Counted from the first letter of the stretch, positions 1-11,583 are shown. The stretch: 64,000 nt of DNA from Diphasiastrum complanatum (GCA_029204225.1 CM055111.1:47979594-48043593), one strand, 5' to 3'. Notes: generated from the sequence alone by a model not told the origin. Numbers and translations are program-made.

Positions 1-299
1 AGGATGACAGTCGAACGTTCGTTGACTGAAGGATACCCGAACATAAAGAAGAAATGTTCATGGACCCAGAAAAGCTCAATAGCGGACTTCTTGGATCTCT
101 GTGAATCTTGCATACAAAAAAAAAATTGTCTCGCTCACAGGCGGACTTATATTTTGTATTTTTTGTCTATCTATATGTATTTGATACATCTAGCAAAATG
201 TATATATTTCGTGAACTTTTTTGTATCACTTCGAGTAACATTCCTGATTAGACAGATTAAACATCTATAACTAATCATGGATTACAAGAGTGGTGGATT

Positions 300-802
300 A
301 GCCACGTCCTAAAGCTCTTCTGCTAATGTCACCATATCAGAAATTTTTGCAACAGAACTGGCAAGCTCTATTTTCAAACCATTTATCTCCTGCTCCAATT
401 TCATATTTATTCCATGTAATGACTTAAATTGTCATTCATACTCAATATATGAATGTTTGCCGTATTTGCCAATGTCTCAGCTTGAATTCTTCGAGAATCC
501 ATTGCTTGACAATAGCCAAGCAGTCCATTCTGACCATCCCCAATGAACCTTAACAAACTATGTACATCAGAAAATTTAGGAGAAGCATCTACTAATGGAT
601 TATGAGGGTATAAATCACCTCATACCCATAGGTCAATATGTTTTTTTCCTTCTAATCTCCAACAATGCATGTCATACGGATTTAAGTTAACACGCCATGC
701 GGCTTTGGTGGTCGCATAATTCTTCTCTAACTTCACATGTAAGTGATACTTGGTTGTCATCTTGAAGATGTCAAATTTTCCAAAAGAATCTATGTAGAAC
801 AT
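300..802 (-). pseudogene. Possible decayed coding remnant with a helical C-terminus
   Basis: Read on the minus strand, three open stretches follow one another: about 802-620, about 600-410, and a frame-shifted continuation to about 305. The last piece is rich in Leu, Glu, Lys and Ile (for example MKLEQEINGLKIELASSVAK) and could form a coiled coil. Frame changes and stops separate the pieces, so any gene here is broken. I do not recognise the family. It could also be a chance run of open frames in a transposon remnant. Confidence 0.25.
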
Positions 803-1230
803 TACAATATACCTTAATCAAATGGTGTCAAAGTTCAATGTGAACTAACCATGATATAAGCTTTATTAGGCATATACTAGTTTCCATCCCTAGGGTCCTA
901 TTGTAGTTAGGACAATGAAAGGTCGTCCTATACTAACCCTACTCTAGTTGTAATTTGTAACTTACCTATTAGTTGCCTATTATAGTCTATGCAAATAACC
1001 TACAATAGTCTATGAAAATGAGAGCTACATTTAGGCCTTAACTCTTGCTCACCTTGTATGGTAACCCAAGGTAAAGGTGCCACGTAGGATTGATTAGCAC
1101 TAAATTAATTATGATTAGAAAACTTGTTTAGGCAAGGAAGAGGCCCTTTTTGAGTCCAAAAAGGGCCCTAATGACCAATTTTGGTCATGTTGCTTGTAAA
1201 TTGTATTATGGTCATGTTGTGGCTTGTCAT
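803..1230. other. Unassigned DNA left of Gypsy-A
   Basis: No coding signal is seen. The last 65 bases (about 1166-1230) recur at 9428-9492, so the gypsy LTR that starts at 1231 sits directly against a repeated sequence. Confidence 0.5.
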
Positions 1231-2046
1231 TGTAGGGTCTTTGATCCGACGTTGTAATAGCCCTCCCGTCTGTCAACAAGGGTTAGTTCATTGGATAGGC
1301 ACCTAACTATACATAGATGCTACTTTTAGTTAGTATCTACTTTTTGTCTAAGTCTACCTCCCCTAACACTACTCACACTAACTCTACTCCCCTAACTAAC
1401 TTCATCATGATTGTTGGTGAAGAGAAAGGATAGAATAGAAGAGGAAGAAAAAGGAGAAGAGAGAAAGAGAGAGAGATGAGATGGAAGTTAGCTCAAATGC
1501 TCAATTTCATTGCTTATGGAAAAACCTTAACTAGCATAAACAAAAAGCATGGGAAATGGAAATAACAAGCAAACCACAACAATAGCATAAACAAGAGTGA
1601 TTAGCAAATGAGGATGCTTGAGCTCTCAAAATGATAGAGTCTCCTCCTCTCTATTAAGCATGGAAATAGAGTACAAATGGCGTCTGTTTATAAAATGGGG
1701 AAGGCCCTTGCCCCAAAATCCTATTGGCTAATATTTACATTGATCCTATCCATTAATCTTGGACCCAACTTGATCCAAGGGTCCACAAAAAGTACATTGA
1801 AATTCACAAGATTCATGTGAGTCCCAAATTGGAGTCAACTCTAAAAAAGTAATCTCTAAGTTTAAAATTGACTTTGGGCCTCAAGTTTTATTTTACTTAC
1901 AAAGGTCCCAAGCCTATTATTTTAATTACAACTTAGCTTGCGTGCTCATTGGGCCATGGGCTTATACGCGCAGGATGCCATGCCCTCGCAACACATTTTA
2001 TTGGTCAATTTTATTTATTTACAATTTATCGGGAATACCCCCAACA
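1231..2046 (-). repeat. Gypsy-A 3' LTR (816 bp)
   Basis: On the plus strand it starts TGTAGGGTC and ends CCCCCAACA. It aligns along its length with 12673-13488 and 31950-32766. Read in the element's direction it begins TGTTGGGGG and ends CCTACA, the usual TG...CA form. A purine-rich GA stretch lies at about 1434-1475, and the same position is GA-rich in the other copies. Confidence 0.9.
1958..1967 (-). promoter_or_regulatory. Putative TATA box in the gypsy LTR
   Basis: Read on the minus strand the LTR has CGTATAAGCCC about 80 bases after its start, with CCAAT-like motifs on either side (ACCAATAAAA and GCCCAATGAG). The element recurs in the LTR at 12673-13488 and as TGTATAAGCCC in the related solo LTR at 54336-55122. 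It is changed to TATACG in the LTR at 31950-32766. Conservation suggests a core promoter; no start site can be shown. Confidence 0.35.
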
Positions 2047-2261
2047 GGACCCACGGCCTGAAGTAGTGCCGGTCCCTCAGCACTTTGCCGGTTCAGTAAA
2101 GCGTCTTCTTTGCCCACCTCTGGTGGATCATGTAGCCTGTGACGTTTTCCATAAAATTGATGCGGTTCAGTTTCTTCAAGTCCTTTGGCGTCTCTTGTCA
2201 ACCAATCCTGGTCGACCCATGCTTAGAATCTGTGCGTCCAAGGATCACTGAGGAAGGCAGC

Positions 2262-5200
2262 TCAGTAATAGACACGAGCGACTGGCAGCTGATCTTCGAC
2301 TTTGTCGAAAGCTAGCACCTTATTAGGATCAAAAAATATGGGGGGGAGAAAATTGTCCCATTTAGTTTCAATCCTCATTAAATGCTCTAAGTCCCGGGCA
2401 TAAGTGGCTGCCGCGTGGATTGTTGGATCAGGGCAGTTGAAATAGTTATTGGCAAACATAGTGAGAGCCCTTCTGGCATCTACATCCGTATCCCAACCAT
2501 GCTATGATGGAATGGTCGGCCAATTAAAATTTTGAATGGTGATCTTGTGCAAAGGGGTATTGCATTCCGCCCATTTGGATCATCGTGTGCATGGCAGGAA
2601 GTGCACATTCACCTGTAGTTGTTGCAGACTTGTCACATAGGCCCTGATGGCTGTAGGATCTCTTTCAAAAAGCTGTTGATGCCACTCTGGTTGTGGTTGG
2701 AGGGTGGGTAATGCTTGCAGCTCCTTGCCCTTTATTGTCTGAGCTGAATTTGATATCTGCCAGCCGCCTCTTGATGACTCGTGGGGATACTTTGCTAGGA
2801 ATTCGTTTATTTTTTCCTCCATGGACTTTGGTCTTCGGAAGGCCCAGCTGGCAGATATGGTGCGCGAACCTCTGGATGATATTGCATGTCCTTCCTCTTG
2901 GCTTTGGCCAGGACCTGTGCCTTGGCCTTGGTCTCGCTGAAACGTATCTGTTGCTTCTTGGTCTTGGCCTTCGAACTGGGCCTTCTTCTCCATGTACTGT
3001 TGGCAAGCCTTGAGGGCTTGCTTGGCCTGGCTGAGCTCATGAGTTGCGCTTGCCCGGTATTTATCGTACTCTATCTGGTAACTGTTTAATGTTTGACTAT
3101 ATACCTGCACCTGACTTCTAAAGAGATTCATCTTTCAGATAGCGGTCTTGAGTCTGGTGCAAGTTGAGCTAGCCAGATGAGCTTTTCACTTTGTAGAACT
3201 TTGACTTTTGCCCCCAGGCGCGTATTCTCTATTTCGTAAATTTGTAGTTGCTCTTGGGGGGGAGCAAGCTGTTGGGACGATTCGGATTGAAGCTCCCGCA
3301 TCTTCGTGGAGGACTCTATCAACGCTTTGGAGAGGCTTTGACTGTATAGGTTGAGGCCATCCTCCATCTGTTGTAGCTTGGCAATCTCCCAGTGCCCTTC
3401 TTGTTCATGTTGGTGAGCTAGAATCACCTCGTGGTGCAGCTTTGTGAGTTCCGCTCACAACTGTGTGTTGCTAGTCGCCAGGTGGAGTACCCTGCTTTCC
3501 AAAATAGTCTTGGCTATTACCGCCTCCAGGATGTATTTGCCCAGGGTCTGGTACGCTGTCATTAAGTTGTTTGGAGTAGCCAGTACGCTGGCATTGATAG
3601 GGGCTTGTGTGGTAGCGGTCCCGATGACTTGTGGAGCTCCGTCGTCATTGTCTTCAATCAGGTTCTTGGGGGACCTGATGTCATCTAGGGCGGTGGGATC
3701 TGTCCGATCTAGCGATGGTATAAAGATTGTTTGAACAAATGTGTCATCAGGCAATGGTTGGTTGCCCTCGGCAACCTTTGGTGGCAAAACAGGTGGGGTT
3801 TGAGAAGCAACAGTGAAAACTGGGGTGCAGACGGTTTGTCCAAAGGAGAGGATGGGTGGAACAGAGGGGAACTGAAGTGTGGTGTGGAGTACGGAAGGCG
3901 AGGATGGAGCAGAAATGGTCTGGCGTGGGGGTAAAAAGTTGATGACTTGCATCCATTCCAGAGTGTCTGGAGACAACTGAGAATCAAAGAGATTAAACGT
4001 GAGGAGAACAACGGTTGCGACGAGAGTGATGGAAGATGCAATGGTGATGGAAATAGTAGTGGATAATGGAACAGAAATGGAAGTGGTATCAACAAAGAAA
4101 ATGGGAATGGAAACAAAAACAGTCGTGGAAAGAATAGAAAGAGACTAGTGACAACAGAGACAAGAGGAGAAGGTTGTACGGAAGAAGAAGTGGCGGTGGT
4201 TAGTGAGGTGGTGGTGGTGCGTCTTCGGGTAGTAGGTGGAGATGAGGATGAAGAGGCAGCGCCACGCATTTGTTTGCTGGCCGTCATGTCAGTGACTTTA
4301 GGTTGGGAGGAGGTGGATGCTACAGGTGGCAGATAGAGGTTAGTGTGTGGCACGATGGAAGACAAACGGGTTGAGCAGTGGAAACCGTGCACCTTCACCT
4401 CGAGAAGTGCACAAGCAAAATTACACAAGAGGGGGCCTACTACGATATGCTCACGGTTGTCGAGTTTGATGGAGATGGTTAGTTCGCGAATGAGAAAGCT
4501 ATGCAAGCCGTATGGCACAACTGAGGGGCCAGGGAATGCCAGAAAGGATTCCACTATCTGACTTAGCAGCTTGGACTAGATTCTGTCCTTGCAAAATGTT
4601 GAAACAACCAGAAAGTTGTTCAACAGATGTGCAGCCGCTTGAATGATGAGTTCCGTGATAACATCCATTAGATAACCATTGTTAGTCTGGATTAGAATTT
4701 CTGGCGCAGTTTGGGTGATGAAATGTTTGATTAGAGTTTTTGCCTGATGATGGGAGATGGGCTGACGGTCACCGGACATAATGCCAATGGTGACCATCGA
4801 GATTGCGTTAATCCTGACCTTGTACGTGGTTCCTTGGTACAGGAAGTGGAAGTGTGTCTTCGACATGTCCCAGGTGGCGTAAGCGTGAAGGGCGAGGCCC
4901 ATGTTAATCTTAGAATGGAAAAGCGCTGAGAGAAAATCCATTGCCTCAAGAAGTGGGTCGGCTGTTTGAAGCCATGGTTGAATCAAAGCATTAGAGGGTA
5001 AGGGCCAAATCTGTGTGGCTGAGGAAATTTCACGCTGCATCACCTGCTTGGTGCCACAGTCTTCAGAGGATGAGGAGGTTATGTTAGTAGTGATAGTTAA
5101 AGGGCGAAAAAATAAGAAAAATGATGGAAAAGATAAAAAGGTGTGGAAACGACAAAAAATTGTGAATAACGAGCGTTGGATGGCAAGAACTGTAGTTCAG

Positions 5201-5423
5201 AGCGCAGATCTGTGTCCAGCATGAGCAGATGATAGCTTCTAGGAAATTTGGTCGCAAACAGAGAACTTGTAAATTTCAGTAAAAATTTGAATAGAGCTTC
5301 GCCAGCAAAGGTGACAAATGACTCGAATTCAGCCCTTATATAGCGAAATTTAGAGTGCGTATTAGGTGAAATCCACTTTTCCTTGTTCAATTCCACCCAA
5401 ATTTTGGCAGGGGCCTTCTTCAC
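2262..5423 (-). pseudogene. Gypsy-A extra 3' ORF, unknown function (broken)
   Basis: A chain of minus-strand open frames fills the space between integrase and 3' LTR: 5423-5097, 5043-4576, 4554-3709, 3976-3455, 3427-3128, 3131-2580 and 2459-2262. Frameshifts and stops separate them. In order they show a globular N-terminal part (5043-4576, with WDMSKTHFHFLYQGTTYKVR), a Ser/Thr/Pro-rich low-complexity stretch (about 4350-3700), a Gln/Glu/Leu-rich coiled-coil region (3427-2900), a basic Gln/Lys-rich region, and a C-terminal part with KWDNFLPPIFFDPNKVLAFD. About 1,000 residues would be encoded if it were joined. No transmembrane or enzyme motif is recognised. The position matches the additional or env-like ORFs known 3' of pol in some plant gypsy lineages, but sequence kinship is not established. 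Gypsy-B carries a homologue. Confidence 0.6.
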
Positions 5424-5429
5424 AAAATT

Positions 5430-6140
5430 CTAAGACCTCAAAGAAGTCTGCGAGAGTTCAGAAGGTGATTTGACTGCCCTGCGAAGGTTCTGTGAGGGTT
5501 CTGACCGTCTGCGAGGGTTCAACTCTCGCAGGAAGTCATCTCTCGCACAACATGTTTCTGTGATTGGATTTTCAAGATCAGACCATTTAGGCAGGCTAAT
5601 TTCACTGTTCTGATTCCATTTAGACATCTTGCAAGGGTTGGTAGGATGATCTTGATGCTCTGCGAGGGTTCTGAAGATTCAACTTCTAGGAGCCCTTGCA
5701 CACACTAAAAAATGATAACTCATCCATCAGAAACTCTCGCAGAGATTTTTATGGCTGCCTCTGGGTCAGATCTAGTGACTGTCCAAGTTTCAAGAGCTAT
5801 CTCCCAAAGGATCTCCAAAAATCATGAAAAAGTGCTCTTTTAGAGTGTTTTTTGATGAGATCTTGAGATTTTCTGATTCTTAACTTTTGCAAACTGGGAA
5901 TCAGCTTCATCCATGCTTGATCTGACTGTTGGTAGTTCTCTGGAAGTTTTGATGGATATTTGATAGCAAATCCATCACTTCTGGTTGACTTTTGCCCTTA
6001 ATTTGTCATAGTTACTGAGATCGAGGTCTTTGATCTACAAATTTAGAGGACTTATTGGCATAATCTGGTGATCTGCTTTCTTCTTGATCCCATTTGAATC
6101 TGAATCCCCCTTGGACCCTGATGAATTTCCACAATCTTGC
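5430..6140 (-). repeat. Gypsy-A spacer with repeated TGCGAGGGTTC motifs
   Basis: This non-coding stretch lies between the integrase end and the extra ORF. Between 5440 and 5750 variants of TGCGAGGGTTC and its complement GAACTCTCGCA occur at least six times. The same motif recurs in the equivalent spacer of Gypsy-B (17010-17290) and in its 5' leader (30910-31600). The remainder, 5760-6140, is AT-rich with no coding signal. Confidence 0.55.
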
Positions 6141-6145
6141 CAGAT

Positions 6146-6991
6146 CTAGCCAAATCTTGATGGATCTAGCTTGATTTGAGTTGATCTTCCTAGATCTAGT
6201 GGTGATGGTCTATCAGAATAGTTTTTTGTAATGTGCCACCACCAATCTGGATCTATCTCACTGCGATGGCCAGTACTTGTGCAACCGGCTACCGTGGATA
6301 GCTTCTCTAGATTCACATCTCCATGATTAAGAATTTCCTTGATTCGATAAGGAACTTCGTCTGTGAATTTTAGTTTCCCCTTGATCACCTTGGTTTTATA
6401 CATCAAGACCAGATCTCCGACGCGAAGATCCTTCTTTTGTAACCTGCGATCGTGCCATGCTTTGCGTCTTTCTTTTTCAACTGCCAGTGCATGCACAACT
6501 AGTAAGCGTGTTTCACAAAGTTTATGCAGAGCTTCGTGGCGTAGTTGTAAATATTTGGATTCATTAAGGCGTTGCATTGTGGCAATCCTTAATGAAGGGA
6601 CTAAAAACTCTACTAGCATCACAACATCCTGACCATATACCAATTGGAAAGGTGCTTGATCAGTACTTCCCTTATATGTTGTCCTAAATGCCCACAGAGC
6701 AGCATGCTACTTATGTTCCCAATCGTGAGCATACTACACAGGATCTTATTGGATGATTCTGCTTGTCCATTACCACGAGGATAATAAGGCGTACTGGTTC
6801 TATGGATCACGAAGAATTCCTCCAACAGGACCTTGAAGGTCTCATTGATGAAATGACTTCCGCGATTGCTGACTAGCTCCATCGGGCATCGAAAGCGCAC
6901 AATGATATTTTCATAAAGGAACTTGGCAGTGGTCCTAGCATCAGGTACTCTTACTGCCTTGGCTTCGACTCACTTGGTGAGATATTCGGTG
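6146..6991 (-). pseudogene. Gypsy-A integrase fragment (core and C-terminus)
   Basis: Two frames cover it: 6900-6619 carries the core motif GSHFINETFKVLLEEFF and the segment YYPRGNGQAESSNKIL with the conserved Glu; 6643-6146 carries the C-terminal region (EKERRKAWHDRRLQKKDLRVGDLVLMYK). Integrase inserts element cDNA into the host genome using a DDE triad. At the second catalytic Asp this copy reads SNRGSHF, where Gypsy-B reads SDCGSHF, so the Asp appears to be Asn. The N-terminal zinc-binding part is cut off at 6991. The final residues differ from Gypsy-B because of a frame change near 6290. Non-functional. Confidence 0.85.
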
Positions 6992-7884
6992 TCGAACGGA
7001 CGCTAAGGGACAGTTCGTGTTGAGATCGGACTAGTGCAAACTCTGGGTGCATGTGTCTGATTCAAAGAGAGCTACTTGAAGCCAAGCCCGATATACACTT
7101 CTTGTTTTGACTGTGAGGCAACTGACCAGTGATGGAATTGTGAAAGTCAAGTTTTGCGCGACGGACATGGTGCTTCAAACAAACGCGAAGAGATAGTTCG
7201 TATGCGCATCAAACTGGTGTGACCCTTTGGCTCTCCACGAGGTCAATGGTTACATTTGGGCTGATTCAAAGAGCTACTTCAAGCTAAGTGAGAGGTGCAT
7301 TGCGGAGTACTCAATCTTTGCCTACCTTAAAGAGCCAAGAAGGAAAAGTATCAAGATCAGGCTGGGACAAGGAGAGAAATCCAGACGCGAAAGTAACAAG
7401 GCACAAAGTGGACCATAAAGTGGGCAATCAAACGATAAATCCTTTGGCTCATGGAGCCTTGATACCTATGCGAAACTGATCAAATTTGGAGCTCAGGGAG
7501 CTCAACACAAAGTGCATCAAGGACAAATCAGGAGCTCAAAGGAGTTCCAAAGTCAAAAGTCAGAAGCGACAAGGGCGAACATTTCACAGAAAGGCCTCTG
7601 TCACCAGTTAATAAGGTTTTTGGGTTTTACGTAAGCGATATAAACTCTACGCTTTTCCCAGACAAAGAGATATTTTCAAGTTATGTAATTTTTCAGTACA
7701 AAGAGCTGAGCCTCAGACTTGTGGTGTGCCAGCTTCAATGTTAATAAAAAGTGGCCAGCAAATTGAGTACTGTGACAAGTAGCTTAAATGTATAGTTATT
7801 TTAATTGGGAGACACCTTTACTTTAATTTGACATCTGATGAGGACATCAGATTTTATAAAGGTGGGGTGGATGTTGTAAAGCTT

Positions 7885-8000
7885 CCTTTACAAGCTTTAC
7901 TTCCGGCGCCACTGTCCCCAGCGCCAGCAACGCCCCTGCTGCTCCCCGCGCCACCGGCGCCGGCGCCGCTCCCGGCGCCACTGTGACCAGAATTCAGCCG
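7885..8000. repeat. GGCGCC-rich island
   Basis: In about 115 bases the palindrome GGCGCC occurs repeatedly inside a G+C-rich block, in otherwise AT-rich DNA. A minus-strand open frame through it (8072-7854) would encode a Gly/Ala/Ser-rich tract (SGAGSGAGAGGAGSSRG). This is more likely simple sequence than a real protein. Confidence 0.5.
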
Positions 8001-8639
8001 GCGCCAAGTTCCTATGGCTGAAAATCTTTGATCGGTTCTAGCGAAGTCCAGAGAGCTCAGATCGATGTGCAATCACCTCACACGATCTAGGCATGATTAA
8101 AGGAAGTCTGGGGATCAAAAAATTCTAGAGAGAGAAAATTCTAGAGAGAGAAAATGTGCTTTACCAGCCTGGGTAGAGTACTTGGTATGAGGGGAGGTGG
8201 CGAATCCCACCAATACTATAAGGGAGTGCGGGTTATGACTCAGGACGAGCTCCAACCAAGTCTTAGCCTCCCTTGTTGGAATGTTGTCTTGGCACTCGCC
8301 TTGGCATGCCAGGGCCCTGGAGACTAGGATCAGTCACACACTTGAAATGTAACCTTCTCAGATTTATCAATAAAGTGGGATTTTTCTCAAACTGACTCTG
8401 ATTACCTTCTGGATTTCAGTGTTCGGTAAAAGCGCCAGTTGTAAGGCCGCTTCAAACTTTTTAATTTGACACATAGCTGAGGGTCGTATCCCGGCACGCC
8501 AATGGTATGCCGTTGGGACCATTCGGTCTGTGGCGCCAGCGGTATGCTGTCGGAACCATTTGGTCCAGGAACTAGTTGTCTCCATATCTGTCGCGGCTTG
8601 TGGTTCTGAGTGTTCCTTGCATGAACGTGAATGGATTAA

Positions 8640-8990
8640 GCTCTTGGGGAACGGGCTCTAACATATCAGCTGAGTTGGATGGCTTGCTTGGGTGGAAGTT
8701 ACATGTTTATGGCTTTCCAGTCTGGCATGGTGCCAGGTTGGCTTCTAGCGCTCATGACGAAGCTTTCAGTTGGTTAAGTCTGAGGTAAGTCAGACTGCTT
8801 GCTTGGAATGGATGTTACTCGTTTGTAACGAAGCTTCGAGTTGGTTAAGTTTGATGTATGTCGGGCGACTTGCTTGGAGGGAAGTCACCCACATCAGGAC
8901 CACCAATCTGGCATGGCACCAGATTGGATCTCAATGTTGGTTTCCGAACTTCCAGTTGGTTAAGTCTGATCTTTGTTGGCGAGTTGGCTG
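8640..8990. repeat. Degenerate tandem repeat (three units)
   Basis: The block GCTTGCTTGG...GAAGTTAC...CAGTTGGTTAAGTCTGA occurs three times, with unit lengths of roughly 115, 70 and 115 bases. Units one and three share an internal CAGTCTGGCATGGTGCCAG-like segment that is absent from unit two. Confidence 0.6.
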
Positions 8991-9427
8991 CTTGTATGTC
9001 AAGTGGGTTTGGATGGCAAGGGTTGAAGGCTAGGAAGCTAAGTCGTGGTTCCCGGCTCCCTTTGGGATGCCTGCGCTACACTCAAGCTTTGGCTAAAATG
9101 TGCTTCTTCATACAAAAGTTGAATCTTATGGAAAGCTGCTGTTTTTCATGTTTATTTTAAGGAGGAGACTCACATTTTGCAGCCCACGGTGTTCATTCAA
9201 CAATCTACCAAAGACAAAGCTTGGATCTTGAAGACAATCCTTATTGAGCTCTCACTACATTTGAGAACTTGGAGCTCAAATCATATTCTTATCATGATGA
9301 GTGATTATACTCACTCAACAAAACAAGAACCTGAAAATTATGTTGTTTTTATCTATGTATTAATTATTGATCCAGAATAGTCTCATCAAACTAAATTGTG
9401 AGGACTGACTGTTAAAATTTCACAATT

Positions 9428-9492
9428 CTAGCTTGACCAATTTTGGTCATATTGCTTGTAAATTGTATTATGGTCATGTTGTGGCTTGTCAC
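9428..9492. repeat. Second copy of the 65-bp sequence at 1166-1230
   Basis: GACCAATTTTGGTCAT...GGCTTGTCA matches the bases directly left of the Gypsy-A LTR with only one or two differences. After GGCTTGTCA the two loci diverge. Confidence 0.7.
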
Positions 9493-10262
9493 ACGTGCCA
9501 AATAGCATAGGATACTCTTTGTAAGTCTCATTACTAACCTAGCATAGGAGTGGCACCTTTGGAATGAGTCCAAATAGTGCTTTGATAGGCTAGAGAGATT
9601 CTGGAGCTAAAAATAGCATGTTTTTCATTGTTTTGGGATCTCGAGATCTTGACCCCTAATTAGGGTGGATCAAGTGGATATTTAGGTTAGATGTTAGGGT
9701 TAGGTTATGATGAATGCATAGAAGCCCTGATATGCTCAGATTTGGGCTCTATAGGTATAAATATGTGATGGGATTTCCATCCAATTATGAGCAAAATTGA
9801 AATTTTCCTTATTGACTAGTTTGAGTCTATGATTTGATTGATGAATGCTATTGGCATATGATTTTTTGTGATGATTGAATGAGTTTGGAGTTGTAGGTAT
9901 AGTACATAGGCAGCAGCAGGCCGTATTCACACGTGTAAAGAGTTTTGGAGCTAATTCATGGAGTTCAAGCCAAGATAATCTAGGAATCAATGCATTGATT
10001 TAGTAATCTAGCTTCTAGATCTTGTTTGGATCTTAAGCAGGTGCTTTCTCCATCATTTCTAGGATCAAATGGGAAAAATTTTGCTATATTTGTATCAGTT
10101 CTTGACTATCATCATATTCAAGCTCTATGATTCTAGTCGTGGCATCATACTTTTAAAGTCTTAAAGTTAATAGGACTTTCTCATGTAAAACAAATTATAT
10201 AGTCTATGTGATAATGAGAGTACCAAATTGTGCTCTATGTGACAATCCATGTATCAAACCAT
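9493..10262. other. Unassigned DNA left of the nested retrotransposons
   Basis: AT-rich, no coding signal. The stretch 10096-10165 (TTCTTGACTATCATCATATT and GATTCTAGTCGTGGCAT) occurs in inverted orientation at 33895-33975, on the far side of the nest. Confidence 0.5.
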
Positions 10263-10267
10263 CATTG

Positions 10268-10542
10268 ACTTAGAATTTGCTTCAAATAGGAACACAATTC
10301 ATGCTACACAGTAACACAGACAGAAAACACTCTCCACACCAAGCTCTCTTAACAACTGTATTTCTCAAAATAAAATTACACTGTACAAATAGTTCTTCAC
10401 TCAGGCAACTCATGCATGACCCATGTTGTTGTTGGCGGGACACGTGTCCTGTCGACTCTCCTCGTGGCAAGGCCAACTGATCCGATATCGACTGATAGGA
10501 CCCACAGTACAGTAGCATAGTGATTCTACTTTAATTCTAACT
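10268..10542 (-). repeat. Copia-1 3' LTR
   Basis: It matches 33249-33522 almost throughout. The ends contain a short inverted repeat, TTAGAATT...AATTCTAA, and lack the usual TG...CA. The adjoining internal sequence, read on the minus strand, is purine-rich (TTAAGGGAGAG), as expected for a polypurine tract. Confidence 0.8.
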
Positions 10543-10833
10543 CTCTCCCTTAAAGTAGAGTCTACTCTTTATACAGTCATATACATAGCTTTAAAGTCAA
10601 CAAACTTTCTTTGATCTAAACTTATTAAAATTTTCTCTAACAAGTGGCTTAGTAAAAATATCAGCTAGTTGTTCTTCCGTACTAGAATGAACAACATGAA
10701 TTTCATGACTCAATAGCCTCTCACGTATAAAGTGATACTGAATCTCAATGTGTTTGGTTCTCACATGGAACACTGGATTCTTTACAAGCTGAATGCCACT
10801 CTGACTGTCGCTATGTATAGTTGTGGGATTTTT

Positions 10834-11583
10834 CTACTTCATGCCAACTTCTTCCAAGATTTGTCTCAACCATATAGCTTCCTGTGCTGCACTACACATT
10901 GCCTTATACTTTGTTTCTATGGTGGATAGAGCAATTGTACTTTGCTTCTTACTAGACCAAGAAAAGCAACTGCCACAAAGCTGGAATAAATACCCTGTGG
11001 TGGATCTACGATCATCATAGTCACCTCCACAATCCGCATCCACATAGCCACACAACTCAGGTAAACCCTCATGCTTCTTGTAAATCAAGCCATAATCTAA
11101 AGTGCCTTTGACATAATGCAAAATGCGCTTAGATGTTTTCCAATGTATTTTCGTAGGTGCTGCCATAAACTGACTTACAATACCAACAGCATAGCATATA
11201 TCCGGTCTAGTCGTGGTAAGGTAAATCAAGCTCCCTACTAACTGCCTATATAGCGTAGCATCAAATGGCTATGACTCATCAAGCTTAGAAAGCTTTTTAC
11301 CTGGTTCAATAGGAGTATTCATTCGTTTGCAATCCTGCAACTTGAACTTGTGCAACAACTCTTTGACATACTTCACCTGTGTTAAACCCACTTTGTGTCG
11401 TTTTTGCCACACCTCTACTCCAAGGCAATAATGCATCAGACTGAGATCTGTCATCTCAAATTGTTCCATGAGGTCTTTCTTGATCATGTCTATCATCTCT
11501 TGATTATTTCCCGTAATAATCAAGTCATCAACATAAAGAGCAATCAAAGCAACCATACCATCAAAGCATAAGACATACAGACG
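10834..11583 (-). pseudogene. Copia-1 reverse transcriptase (C-terminal part) and RNase H
   Basis: Frame 11556-11269 starts in the palm domain with the catalytic YVDD motif (ALYVDDLIITGN) and continues through MTDLSLMHYCLGVEVW. Frame 11229-10834 covers TRPDICYAVGIVSQFM and the RNase H region (YVDADCGGDYDDRRSTTGYLF, ending SAAQEAIWLRQILEEVG). Reverse transcriptase copies element RNA to cDNA and RNase H degrades the RNA. A stop near 11268 separates the frames, and everything upstream of the YVDD region is missing because the sequence jumps directly to gag at about 11584. Non-functional. Confidence 0.9.

Larger units (their letters stand above)
1231..6991 (-). mobile_element. Gypsy-A: truncated Ty3/gypsy retrotransposon (3' half)
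   Basis: On the minus strand the order is integrase (right), a long extra ORF, then the 3' LTR (left). The internal part follows Gypsy-B closely, but similarity stops abruptly at about 6991 inside the integrase. Gag, protease, reverse transcriptase and the 5' LTR are therefore missing. The family is assigned from the integrase and from Gypsy-B, whose primer site matches tRNA-Asp, as in non-chromovirus (Athila/Tat-type) plant gypsy elements. The lineage assignment is an inference. No target-site duplication can be defined because one end is lost. Confidence 0.85.
6992..9427. other. Unassigned 2.4-kb region right of Gypsy-A
   Basis: No recognisable protein is found. Two related segments (about 7010-7100 and 7195-7300) share AGTTCGT and a CTGATTCAAAGAG...GCTACTT block. 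A GC-rich island (7885-8000) and a degenerate tandem repeat (8640-8990) are listed separately. At 8373 there is an AATAAA followed by T-rich DNA, which would suit the end of an LTR or gene, but I found no partner LTR. Short open frames here have no recognised domain. Confidence 0.4.

Noticed and set aside
2693-3089. Plus-strand open frames rich in Leu and Gly over the gypsy extra ORF
   Set aside because: They mirror the Gln/Lys/Ala-rich minus-strand frame, which is conserved in Gypsy-B. No independent support.
7590-7606. Primer-site-like TGGTGACAGAGG on the minus strand
   Set aside because: It is near a primer-site pattern but no LTR pair or site duplication could be found around it.
8533-8545. 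TGGCGCC at 8533 as a second tRNA-Asp primer site
   Set aside because: Only the first seven bases match the tRNA-Asp complement and no LTR end lies beside it.
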